This document shows, piece after piece, positions 12,373 through 24,100 of a DNA stretch of 64,000 nt. The translations under genes were made by a program, and so were the position numbers. Source of the stretch: Cubamyces lactineus (lineage: Eukaryota; Basidiomycota; Agaricomycetes; Polyporales; Polyporaceae); NCBI GenBank assembly GCA_022376465.1, contig JACDTU010000001.1, forward strand, positions 2,852,001-2,916,000. Reading direction: 5' to 3'. The notes under the pieces were generated by a model. It was not told the origin of the DNA. It searched no databases and saw only the letters and a list, made by a program, of their open reading frames with translations. Every line of letters starts with the position of its first letter. The stretch's first letter is position 1.

Positions 12373-13758
12373 TCATCCCACCTATCCATACATCCACCCT
12401 CTACTTTATTTCGAGGGCCCTAGTCGTTTCAGCTGCTGTGCGTCTCCACCGGTGATACACCGGTGGCCTCTTCTATCCATCGCTCTCCGTCTGGTCTGGG
12501 TTTGTGGGACATTCACTCTACACTTAGAATCAGCATACTTATAGGATGTACCACCACCCGCTCCTCGCGCACGTCACCTCCGTAGATACTCGTAGATTCC
12601 TAGGTAATCGCATGCCGTATGGTTGTGGCTCTCATTGGGAATTACAGCTGCTGCGGGGCCCCAGAGTGGCCCCGAGGAAGTTCAACGATTGGGGTCGCGT
12701 AGATCATCCTGGCTGGACCAGGACAGGAACTCGAAGTTTGTGCGTAGCGCCCGTGCCTCCAGCAACTTCACTTCATTGCCCAGATTTGTCCAGCTTGTTC
12801 GAAACCACCGCGAGCTATAGCTTGGCCCAACGCATTCGCCACGAGTCGGCATACATATCACGTATCTCCTATCGCTCATCCCATGATGCTCGAAGAAGTA
12901 TCGATATGTTTTCTGAACCGTCACCGCCAGGCGCGCACGTACTACCGCACTCGGCAGCCTGCGCCTGTGGTCCTGCGAGATGCCACAGTGCACCTGGAAT
13001 GGATATCCACAAACTTCATCCGGAAGACGAGAAGCTCGATGGACTTTCCCCGGAGCAAGAATCAGGTCGAGCGACATGGGAACCGCAACGTTGGCCCAGC
13101 TTCTGCGCAGACACGCAGCTGCCGCGTGGCGTCCGTACGTATGTCTGTTCCCTGGGTGGACCGGGCGTGGAGCGCGCTCAGCCTCCATACGGCGCACAGA
13201 CCGGACGTTCTGGACTGCTCGAAGCAGCGGTTGATTTGCACGCGAGGATGGTAAGCGGGTTGGTCGCGTTATGCGGACGTACGTACGCAGCATGCTCACT
13301 CCTTGGCCAGATATGACAGAGAAGGGGGCCTCAGGGGACCATGCCTGAGCTCGCAGGCTAGGTACGGGAGGGGTCCAGCTGCAGGGAGAATTCAAGCCCA
13401 GCCTCCGAGAACCCTCACGCATCTGCTATCTCGCGATCACGCCCACCGTGCCACTGAACAGCAGTGAATGTTCCGGGTGGTGATGTCCCATCTGAGAAAA
13501 CACGCTCGTGCAGCGTGTCCGAGAAGATGGTGATCGCGCTCTTTTTCTCTTGTGCGACCTGTCGTCATAAGACCCGCAGGGTCCCTTGCGCAGGACGGCC
13601 GGACTGACTGATACCGCACAGGCTCCGCCGCGCTACCTGCGCCGTGCAGCGGACTATTATTCCTTGCATTTCTCCTCGTTCCTCGCTCCTCCTTTGTCCC
13701 TCATCTCTACTACCCCCCTTGACAAGCATCGACGACGTCCACTACTGCGTGGCCCACG
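12373..13758. other. 1.4-kb gap without a supportable gene
   Basis: Two open frames of about 250 codons overlap on opposite strands here, but neither resembles a protein family or has a fungal gene-like start context. A T/C-rich segment near 13650-13720 lies just before the next gene and is a plausible promoter or leader. Confidence 0.45.
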
Positions 13759-15302
13759 ATGCCTCTCTCCACGATCTCCAACATGTCCTCGCCGACTCCC
13801 AGTCGGTACCCAGATCTACCCGTCCCACGCACGCAGAGCGTAACGGACTTCGAAATCGAGCATCCGAAGGGCACAGCAAGCCCAAGCAAGCAGCGACGGC
13901 GCGGTTCGGACCCAGAATACGATGGTCAGGCAGCGTATCGCGCGGCGTTGGCAACACTTGTGACTGCGAAAGCTCGCCCGTTTGCAATCGCGGGACGGGT
14001 ACCAATGGATCCCGCCCACCTTACGCTGTTCTTCAGGTCGCAGGTGCGTTATCGTCCTTCATTGCCTGCGGACCACTGCTCACCACAAGGGGGCGCTTGA
14101 TCAGAGCGGAATCAGCCACTCGCTGGATTTCCCCATCGATGTCGATGTCGATATGCCCCCCGCACTGGATACACTCATCGCAGCGTGCGCCCCTCATCCA
14201 TCAGCAAACGGATACGCAGAGAACGAGACCCTGTACTATCCACCCAACCTACCCCTGACTGCGACGCTCGAACTCGCGAACCACCCGATCCTCGAGGCTG
14301 TGCGGAATACCTTGTTCCCGGCGCTCCCGGTGGGGCACTACCTGACGGCCATTCGAGACAAGCTCGAGCTCTGGCCAAAAGGGAACGGAATTACCGCGCA
14401 GTCGCGACCGCTCGACAATCGGGTAGCCACGGTTCTCGTGACGCTGCCGGTGAGGTTCCGGGGAGGATCACTCGTGGTGAGGAGCGCGGACGGCATGGAA
14501 GATAAGTTTTATGGCAGGGGAGGGAAGGGTGGAGACCTGGAGTGGGAAGCATTCCTTTCCGACTGCGACTATGAGATCCAGCCCGTGCGGAGTGGCTGCC
14601 GCATGACGATCTCGTACGCGGTGCAGGTGAAGTCGTTTGGTGCGGCAGGCCTCCATCCCGACCCGTTGATTACGCCGAGCGACCGCTTCCTGGACCTGCT
14701 ATCGCCGGTGCTGAACATGTCGCGCGGAAGGCGCATTGCGTTCTACCTCACGGGCGAGTACGGCGTCAACCCAGGAGAGGTATTGGCCGAGTCTCTCGTG
14801 CCCGACGTGAGTCCTTCGCGTCTCTTGGCTGCTCAAAATAGTCGTCAGAGTGACTGATCTATACTTATGGCAGTTGAAGGGCGGCGACTCGGTTCTGTAC
14901 CATGCGCTGAAACTATACAAGCTGGCGCCAGAGCTCCGCTGGACCGCGGGTGGATACGTATGGGCTGTCGACCAGACGGTTGAGTTCGCCAACGAGGCTG
15001 CGGAAAGCCCAACTGCCTCCGTTGCCCGCCAACCTCTGTCGATCCTGAGTGGTGCCCGCATGCCTCCCATACGCGGTCCATTCAGCTCCGCCTCGGAGCC
15101 AGGCGAGGACGACGTGGACGACCTACGGCAACGCGTAGTGAAGAGTGGTGCGGTGCCTATCAACGACACCGACATTACGATCGTGTCCGACATCGTGACC
15201 TTCCCCGGGCTCATCACGAAGGAGCGGGTGCCGTTCGTTTCTACGCTGGGGGAGATTGAGAAGCTGGTGGTGAATGTGCTTATGGTGGTGTACGTGCCGT
15301 AG
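13759..15302 (+). CDS. 2OG-Fe(II) oxygenase-like protein, metal ligands apparently lost
   Basis: Resembles the large agaricomycete family annotated as prolyl-4-hydroxylase-like 2OG-Fe(II) oxygenases. Three exons in phase (13759-14043, 14105-14806, 14874-15302) give 471 residues. The double-stranded beta-helix core is recognisable: VATVLVTLPVRFRGGSLVVR, then WEAFLSDCDYEIQPV, then the 2OG-binding-type SGCRMTISY. Relatives as I remember them carry an HxD before the LVxLP strand and a His in the DCxHEV segment. Here the first position reads as Pro-Leu-Asp-Asn-Arg and the second as Asp-Cys-Asp-Tyr-Glu. Both iron-binding positions therefore look replaced, and a non-catalytic role is likely. The C-terminal region (GYVWAVDQTVEF, VNVLMVVYVP) matches the family tail. 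An alternative splice at about 15287 into a frame ending near 15517 is possible but less likely. Confidence 0.7.
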
Positions 15303-15711
15303 TTCCGATGTTTCTCTGGTCTTGGTCGCTTTTCGCTATCTCTTGGCTTGGTATTGCGGACATGTTTGTATTAGTAGCAATGTATCATACGTCGATAATT
15401 GCTATCTGCTTTCAGGGTGTCGTGCTTCTACACGGTGGTACAGGAGTGCGAGGCATGGCAATATGCCACAGCCTGGGCTCGAAGCGAGTCCTCGAGGTCC
15501 GGGTCGCGGCCCTGTGAGGGGAGACCAATGGAATTACAGATAAATTCGAGCCAATCAGCGACGCGCGGTTGCATCTCGGCCAAAGCCGGAGTTCGGTCAT
15601 CGTGTTGGGCGACGAGCTCAGCGTCTTCCACCCTCTCCTCGTCGTTGTGCACATCGCCGACGTGCGTATTCCCTACCGCCATACCCCTCTGATTCTCGTC
15701 TGGCGACAGCC
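15303..15711. promoter_or_regulatory. gap holding the NDUFS1 promoter
   Basis: A 409-bp spacer between two genes on the same strand. It should carry the 3' end of the oxygenase-like gene and the promoter of the complex I gene. No specific element could be assigned. Confidence 0.4.
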
Positions 15712-18453
15712 ATGCTGCGGCTCGTGTCGTCGGCCTCCAAGCCCTCGTCGGCGGGCGTCCTCGCCAAGGTCGTCGTAAACCCCTCGTCGACTCGCTCAAG
15801 TGCGCGATATCTTCCCCGCTCTGGTCGCTATTTGTTAACGCAGCGTGTCTGGTCGCATCTAGGTCGCAGGACATTTTCCTCGACGGCTACGAAGAAGGCG
15901 GACATCACTCTTACTGTTGACGGGAAGGAGGTCACCGTACCCCAAGGTACGTATCCGCTTACAGGCCACGGATTCGTACACGCCCTCTGACCGACCTTCC
16001 ACAGGGTCGGCCCTTATTCAGGCTTGCGAGGCCGCGGGCGCGACGATTCCAAGGTTCGTTCGTTTCATGTGCGCCCTATGCTTATCTTCTGACGTCGTAC
16101 AGATTCTGCTACCATGACCGACTAGCCATCGCTGGTAACTGCCGGTGAGTAATTCGAAAAAAGGGAAAGATCGGTCAGGGTCTTGAAGGGACATTCCTTG
16201 TAGTATGTGCTTGGTCGAGGTGGAACGATCACCAAAACCTGTTGCCTCTTGGTGAGTGCTAGACAATCGCCCTCCCCACTGTGTGTCTGATTGTGGGCCA
16301 GCGCCATGCCTGCTATGCCTGGTGCTAAGGTATGGACGAACACCCCTTTGGTCCATGAAGCTCGGTGAGTATCGTCGACTTGTACCCGCCCCCCGCGTGC
16401 TTATTGGTGTAGTGAGGGCGTCATGGAGTTTTTGCTGGCCAACCATCCACTCGACTGCCCCATCTGCGATCAGGGTGGTGAGTGTGATCTTCAAGACCAG
16501 TCGATGCGTTACGGTGCGGACCGTACACGGTTCCACGAAATCACTGGCAAGCGTGCCGTGGAAGACAAGGACCTTGGCCCCCTCGTCAAGACATCCATGA
16601 ACCGTTGCATTCAGTGCACACGGTGCGTGCGGTTCGCTAACGAAGTTGCGGGAGTGGAGGAGCTTGGTACGACTGGCCGCGGGAACGACATGCAGATCGG
16701 CACGTACGTCGCGAAAACGATGAACTCTGAGCTGTCCGGAAACATTGTCGACCTTTGCCCCGTCGGTGCCCTCACGAGCAAGCCCTACGCCTTCCACGCC
16801 CGCCCATGGGAGCTCAAGCACACCGACTCAGTTGATGTTATGGACGCCGTTGGCTCAAATATCCGTGTCGACTCCCGTGGCGTTGTTGTAATGCGTGTGC
16901 AGCCGCGGCCGAACGACGACGTCAACGAGGAGTGGATCAGCGACAAGACTCGTTACGCCTACGATGGTCTCCGTTTCCAGCGTCTGACGGTCCCTCTTGT
17001 CAAGCAGGGCGACCGCTTTGTCACTGTTTCGTGGGAGGATGCTCTGGCCTCAGTAGCCGACGGCCTCGCTCGCTCTGGTGCCAAGGGCGACGAGATCAAG
17101 GCTATTGCGGGCCACCTCGCCGACACGGAGTCGCTTGTTGCATTGAAGGACTTCATCAACCGTCTCGGCTCTGACAACACCGCCCTCGACCATGTTGGCG
17201 GCCACGCCGCCCCTGTCCATGCTGTTGACGTCCGGTCCAACTACCTCTTCAACTCGACTATCCCCGGTGTCGAGCAGGCTGATGCGATCCTCCTTGTTGG
17301 CACTAACCCCCGGCACGAGGCGGCTGTCCTCAACTCGCGTATCCGCAAGAGCTGGCTGCACACCACCCTCGAAGTCGGTTTGATCGGCGAACGTGTTGAC
17401 ACGACCTATGGTTACGACTACCTCGGTGCGGACGCGAAGGCTGTTGCGGACTTCGTTGCCGGCAAGGGCGAGTTTGCCCAGAAGTTCAAGGAGGCGAAGC
17501 GTCCCTTGATCATCGTCGGCAGCTCCCTCGTCGAGCACGCTGATGGTGCTGCCATCTACAACGCGCTGGCCAAGTTTGTCGATGCGAACAAGGAGAAGCT
17601 CGTCACCCCCGAGTGGAATGGCTTCAGTGTCCTCCAGAGGGTGAGTACCACTTTTAACGTCTGCACTCACAGGCGCTCATTACTATGTACAGGTGGCATC
17701 TCGGCCGGCGGCCTACGACATTGGCTTCGTCCCTTCGAAGAAGGCCTCGTCTACGAAGCCAAAGTTCGTATACCTCCTGAACGCGGACGAGGTCAATCCC
17801 AAGGATATCCCTGAGGATGCCTTCGTCGTTTACCAGGGCCACCACGGTGACCTTGGCGCACAACTCGCTGATGTTGTTCTGCCCGGTGCTGCCTACACCG
17901 AGAAGGGCATGACGTGGGTGAACACTGAGGGTCGGGCACAGTTGGGCCGCGCTGCTGTCCCTCCCCCCGGTGCATCGCGTGAAGACTGGAAGATCATTCG
18001 GTACGTATACTTTCGCTTATGCAAACCAGTCATGTTTACTGACACCATCTCCAGTGCATTGTCTGAGGTCATCGGTTCGCCATTGCCTTACGACGACATC
18101 CTCAGCTTGCGGGATCGCATGTGGGAGATCTCACCGACGCTTGTCCGTTACGACTCGCTCGAGTCAACATCAGTAGACGTCGCGCTCGCTGGCCTGAAGG
18201 CGCTTGCGGCGGGCACTGCCAACGCAAAGGTCACTGGTGAGCCTCTCAAGAAGCCTATTGACAACTTTTACCAGACGGACCCTATTTCGCGAGCGTGAGT
18301 TATTCTTGTTGGTTTGCTCATCCTACTGTGCTGATAAGTACGGGTTTTGATCACAGATCCGTCACGATGGCGCAGTGCACGCGTGCATTCGTCAAGGGCG
18401 AGGACTATGGGTTCAGCGAGCTGTCGAACGCTGCGGAGGCTGCGTTTGCATGA
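15712..18453 (+). CDS. NDUFS1: NADH:ubiquinone oxidoreductase 75/78-kDa subunit (complex I, NDUFS1)
   Basis: The largest peripheral-arm subunit of mitochondrial complex I. It carries three iron-sulfur clusters that pass electrons from the NADH site towards ubiquinone. The N-terminus is rich in Ser, Arg and Ala, with RRTFSS before the mature start, a typical mitochondrial presequence. A ferredoxin-type 2Fe-2S domain follows: [21 protein letters not shown] supplies the Cys-x10-Cys-x2-Cys set. The N3 cluster ligands are in [16 protein letters not shown], and a second 4Fe-4S set is in [10 protein letters not shown] with the later VDLCPVGAL. The rest is the molybdopterin-oxidoreductase-like domain ([32 protein letters not shown] region). 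About 740 residues over roughly ten exons; several 5' exons are tiny (around 30-50 nt). The length and ending are normal. All visible ligands are present, so it should be functional. Confidence 0.96.
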
Positions 18454-18814
18454 TGTTTTTAGATCATGGAATGTGAAAGCCATATCTTTTACTATCGCAT
18501 CTTACTATCTTAGTATTCGACTGGTTTTGTTACGGTGTCCACATCGACGATGTGACCTGTTTGCAAGCTTTTCGCTCACGACGCCTCTGAGCATCGGTTC
18601 GATGGGTACTGAAGGGTATCAGTAGCCAAATTGTCGTACAGTGCTTGTTCTTGTTTTCACCTGTCGCACTCCTGAAACGCTTGGCCCCTCGAAGTTCCCG
18701 GCCTTCTTGATGACCACGTGGGAGATACACAAGTCATGTAAGCGGTGGCGGCTGCGGCACTTGCGAGTCGCAAACCATCTCACACTTGTACCTGAACTTT
18801 CACCACGACACGAG
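18454..18814. promoter_or_regulatory. gap upstream of the N-methyltransferase
   Basis: A 361-bp spacer between two plus-strand genes. I see no gene in it. It must hold the 3' UTR of the complex I gene and the promoter of the next gene. Confidence 0.4.
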
Positions 18815-20736
18815 ATGCCGTTCACGCAGCAGGAGATTGAGGAAGAGCGAGTACACTTTGCGAATGTTATCGAAACGTTTCGGCAATATGCTCCATATGC
18901 CGTGAGGGCCGCTTTTCCCCCTGCCCTACGTTTGATTGCTTACTGACAAGTAACTACGAACGGCGCTGCTTTGCTGTGTAGTTGAACGCAAACAACCGCC
19001 GTAGGAAGGATATTTATACAATCCCAATCGAAGACAGGGAGCTCCTCGAAGAAGTCGGGTACAAAGAACGGATTTCTGCGACTGAGAAGGCGATTGCTGC
19101 GAACGCGGAATTCCTGAACAGCGTCATTGCTAACCCCGAAATCTTCGGCCATGACCTGGATGAACTTGAAGCGGAGGCTGCGGGTCATCACCTTGATGAG
19201 CCACAACAGCACCCGGACCGTCAGCACAGACTACTCTGATGGGTAGCGGCGAAGCCACGCTGACATATTCCTAATGACGACAGGGCATTCACATGGTGAA
19301 GGTCATTCGCACTCGCACTCACACCAACACCCACACACGCATTCGCACGGGTCCAACTCGCATACACATGGTACACCGTCCACTCCAACCCCTAGCGGAG
19401 GAAGAGAAATCAATAAGAAGCGCAAGTTTCGGCCCACAGAACACGATATGGAGAAACTTCGAAGCACGTTGAAGCAACTGGTCCGTGACTGGAGCGAAGA
19501 GGTATTTAGACCGTTCCTTCATACATAATCCTCTATATAGTACGTATTTGCTCACACACCGGACTTCAGGGTAAAGCGGAACGAGACGCTTGCTATGAGC
19601 CCATGAAAGAGGCCTTACTAGAGCACTTCTCCGATATCCCCGAGGAAGAGAGGTACAGACTCACTATAGACAAGCAGCTTGTGAGGCGGTCTGTGGCCTG
19701 ACTCGATTCTCCAACTTAGGAGAAACTTCCGCGTGCTCGTTCCAGGTGCCGGCCTGGGCAGACTTGCTTGGGATGTCGCCAAGCTAGGTAGGCTACCGAT
19801 AACATGTCTTGTCGCTAATGCTCACCAATGGGCCGCTCCTACTCAGGTTTCGCATGCCAGGGGAACGAGTTCTCGCACTATATGCTTCTGGCCTCTTTTT
19901 ACATGCTGAATAGGTATGTCCACCACGTCTGGTGGACGTCCAAAGGAACGACGCTCATAGCTCACGCTAGAACGGACGAAATCAACAAGCATACCATCTA
20001 TCCATACGTCCACTCGTTCTCCAACATCGTGAACAACGAGGGTCTGCTGCGCGGTATCAGGATACCGGACGTTCTACCGTCATCCTTACCTCCTGGGTCG
20101 GATTTCTCGCTCGTAGCAGGCAGGTGTCTCTTCTGTGAGCTACACGGAAGAGGCTCATTGGGCCATACCAGGCGACTTCGAGGAGATCTACGGCGCGGAA
20201 GACGGCGATGATACGGAGCCACACACCGGACAATGGGACGCCGTCCTGACTTGCTTCTTCATCGACACGGTGAGCAACACCATGCACATCTGAGCTGCAC
20301 TGTGCCGACGCGGTTCAAACAGGCTAAAAACATCGTCAATTATTTGCGTATCATCCACTGCATCCTCGCACCGGGCGGAGTATGGATCAACCTAGGTACG
20401 TTTTGCCCCAAGGAAGCGTCTCCGGATCGCTCTACTCATCGGGCGATACTCGTCGGCGCAAAGGCCCACTGCTATGGCATTGGGAGAACAACACCACGAA
20501 CGATCCTTCGATCGAGTTAACCCTCGAGGAGGTCAAGGTGCTCGCTCGTCGTATGGGATTTGAGATCTCAGTAAGCTTCCTCCCATGAAACTCAGTGTCG
20601 AATAACTCGGATGCTGACTGGATCGGCGACTACGCAGAACGAACGGACCATCGATACGACGTACACCAACAATGCGCAGAGCATGCTAGGTTATGTATAT
20701 CATGCCGAGTTCTGGACTGCCAAGAAGATTGTATAA
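18815..20736 (+). CDS. CARNMT1: carnosine N-methyltransferase-like (N2227 family) with His-rich linker
   Basis: A SAM-dependent methyltransferase of the N2227 family (human CARNMT1, yeast YNL092W), which methylates the histidine pi-nitrogen of carnosine and of some protein histidines. About 400 residues in about nine exons. The N-terminus has the family helix (EEERVHFANVIETFRQY, then RRRKDIYTIP). A conserved segment, LRSTLKQLVRDWSEEGKAER, precedes the SAM pocket VLVPGAGLGRLAWDVA. Further family motifs are [60 protein letters not shown] and the C-terminal YHAEFWTAKK. At 19286-19379 the reading frame encodes about 12 histidines in 29 residues, placed before the conserved helix; splice phases (phase 1 on both sides) support this segment being coding. 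The substrate is unproven in fungi. Confidence 0.9.
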
Positions 20737-21134
20737 GCAGAAGCAGCATGTAGCCATCCGAAAACAAAGCCTCTCATACCTGTAGCCCCGTGCATTCCTC
20801 ACTAGACAATGTATCATGGGGCCCTTAAACAGACTGTGGGTCTACAATACCATCAGACGACTCCGGTTCAGTATGCTGCGTCACGCAGCATATTATAACG
20901 CAATGGCCATTTGCCAGACAGAGCTGGCGTACACATTAGATATTGCCTTATGCACATTAGTAAGTAGTCTACATGGCGCGAGCACGACTTCTTCTCCCAG
21001 AGGACCATCATGAGTATATGCAACTTGCGTGACCAACTAAGTGACTGTCCATTCGTGAAGTATTCTAGTAACAATGTGTGTGGCGGAGCCGGGTCGGAAG
21101 GGTGCGTGAGAGACAGCAACGAGGGGAGAGGGCA
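20737..21134. other. convergent 3' gap
   Basis: A 398-bp spacer between the converging ends of the methyltransferase (plus) and the ABC transporter (minus). I see no gene or repeat in it. Confidence 0.5.
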
Positions 21135-24100
21135 TTAAGACGACTTCGCGCGGAGGGCGGAGATGCGGTTCTTGAGGGAACCGAACAGACTGCCGCTCCG
21201 GACGCGGAACATGTACGTGAACGAGTAAATGCAGAAGATCTAGAAAGGCGAAACACGCGAATCAGCAGCCGCTCACAAGACAGTGCGCACGTGGAAGGGA
21301 GAACTCACGTTGAAGCAAATGAATGCAGCGAAGATACCGAGGTCTCTCCAGTGGTTAGAGTAGAAGATGTTGAAGCTGAGGCCCAAGAAGCCGTCCGTCG
21401 AGCTGAACGAGCAGTACTGGCAGTCGCTGGACGCGTCGGGGTTGGTGAGGTACCCTCCCGCCATCGAGATGTAGGGGCTCATGTATTGCGAGCACGACTG
21501 TCCGGAGGGCGGCTGGATGGTGACGAGCTCGACCGGGGAGCATACAATCGGCATCTTGCCGATAGCTATGGGATTGCCGATAAATCAGTCCCATGGCCAT
21601 GATCTTAGAGGGGCAAGCAGGCTTACCTTGTCCCAGAAGCGCCTCGATGAGGTAGGTGTAGGGGGACACACGGTACATCCACCTCCACCAGCCGAGCTGC
21701 CTGTACGGCTGCAAGACACCGTCGCTATAAATCCCATGTATCAGCGAAGTTCATGCGAGATATCCAGAGATCGAAGGCTTACAATGTCAGCACGAACGAG
21801 AACAAGAAGCTGAACAGCAGCGCCGCGATCTCGGCGTTGGGCGCCATGGCAGCGACGGCCTGGCCGATGGTAGTATAGTAGATCGGGAACCAGAAGCCGA
21901 GCATGAAGTACGTGAAGCCCGCGCGCGAGGTCGGGAAGCCGACGGTCCAGTACCAGCAGAGGAAGTAGAGCGACGAGCCGAGGATGTTCCACGGCAGCTC
22001 GACGAGGATCTGCGACGTCACGAGCGCGGTCCAGCTGTACATGCGGCTGTGCCGCTCGCGGACCTCGTAGATGTTGCGCATGTTGATGAACGCGACCTGG
22101 AGCTGGTTCGACAGCGGCACACTGATGATCGTGGACATGAAGATAGCCTAGGGACGCCGAAGCGGTCAACGTTAGCACATGAGTTGGGTCCGTTGCGGGG
22201 GAACTCACGAAGAGGTGGTTCTGCGTGCCCTGAATGGTCGTCTTAGCCTTGAAGAACGTGAAGCCGATGAGGAGCGCCGACGCGATGTTCAGCGCGATCT
22301 TGGCGATCAAGTACGTCGGGTCGCGCCAGTGGGCCTGCGCGTCGCGCTGCAGGAGCGTGAAGAGCTGGTAGCCCCAGCTTGTCGGGAACGTGTTCGTCAA
22401 CGTCGCCTGGACGGGCGGCCTCTGCCGGCCCTCGGAGTGGATGCGATCGAGCTCCTCGTACGCCCTCGCGCACTCGGGAGACTTCTTCCAGGCGTCGTAC
22501 CAGTCGATGTCCGTCGTGGCAGTCGCACCAGCACCTATGGCGTCCAAGATGTACTCCGCACTGCGCACCAAAGGTCAGTATCACGTCTACATATCCACGA
22601 CATGTGCGGGGCACATACGGGTTCTCCGAATCGTCGCACTTGCGCGCGCCATTCCGCTCAAAGTAGTCAATCAGCGTCGTCGCGCGCTCGCCGATATCGC
22701 CAAAGTACACCGTCTGCCCGCCCTTCCTCAGCAGCAGCAGCCGGTCGAACACCTGGAACAGCTCCGCGGACGGCTGGTGGATCGTGCAGACGATCGCCTG
22801 GCCGCTGTCCGCGAGGTCGCGCAGGAAGCTCGTGATCGCCCACGCGCTCTGCGAGTCGAGCCCGGACGTCGGCTCGTCGAGGAAGATGAGCGACGGCTTC
22901 GCGACGAGCTCGACCGCGATCGTCGTCCGCTTCCGGTGCTCGACGCCGAGCGAGCCGACGATGGCGTCCGCGTAGGCCTCGAGGCCGCACATCTTGATAA
23001 CCTTTTCGACGCTGAGTAAGGTGAAGCGCATAGGGGAAAGTCATTGCAATTTGGTTAGCGGTGGGAACGCATGGGCGATAGGGGGAGAAGACGTACTAAG
23101 CCTTTTTCTCCTCTAGGGGGACAGACTGCGGCTGACGCAGACACGCCGAGAAGAGGAGCGCCTCGCGCACGCTCGCCGTAGGCAAGTGCGTGTCCATCTG
23201 CTGACAATACCCGCTAAAATCGGGGAACGTCAGTGATTACTTTCCCTGCACAGCCTCAAGAGGCCGAGGGGGTACGTACGTATGCGCCTGGAAGTCGGGA
23301 GGCAGGGGCTGCCCATTCATGAGCCGCTCGCCGGTCACGGTCCCGCCGATCGTGCGCTCCGCCAAGACGTTCAGGAGCGTCGTCTTGCCCGCGCCTGACT
23401 CGCCCATGAGCGCGGTGAGCTTCCCGGGGGGCACGTACCCCGAAACATCGTCGAGGAGCTTGCGCTCCTTGCCGTGGCCGACGGGGACGACGTAGTTGAG
23501 GTGCTGGAACGAGAACACGTCCTTCACCTCGGGGGTCGCCTCCTTCATCTCCTGCACGTCGACGCTCGAGTTGCTGCCGTTCTGCGCGGCCGCGGCGGGG
23601 GCGGCGCCGCCCTTCTCCTCGTCCGCGCTCGTCTCCTTCTCGGCGGCCTTAACGACGTCGGACTTGGAGCCGCGCTTGAAGAGCATGACGCTCGTCTCGC
23701 CCGCCAGGCTCGTGTTGTTCTCTGTGAGGATGAGCAGGATGACGATGAAGCCGATGCCGAATGCGCAGAGCGCGCCGAAGTTCTAAAGGAATTCGTACCG
23801 CGTTAACGAGGTCGTCGAAACGATAGAACGAGAACCGTGCACTTACCCGCCAGAGATGGCCATATGTGTACCCGTACGACAGCGAGATGTAGCTCGTGCC
23901 AGACACGGTCAACGATCCCGGGACGGACCCAACCGTGGTGCAAACCTGGTTCGAAATCGTGACGTTCTCGTACGCCGGGCCCTGCGGGACAAGCGTCGAG
24001 CACTCCGCCTGGACTGTGCTGAACTCGTTCACCATCAGCGCCTCGAAACCGTAGCGCAGCGGCTATAGATAGAAAAATGCTGTCAGAAAGGGCCACCCAG

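Noticed and set aside
12546..13422. Two overlapping frames of about 250 codons on opposite strands between GT90 and the oxygenase-like gene
   Set aside because: Compositions are random-looking (excess Arg, Ser and Pro with scattered Cys and Trp), no family motif and no coherent splice chain. Mutual antisense overlap in GC-rich DNA produces such frames.
15428..15874. 148-codon minus-strand frame over the NDUFS1 promoter and presequence
   Set aside because: Antisense to the mitochondrial leader of a well-supported gene; no family match.
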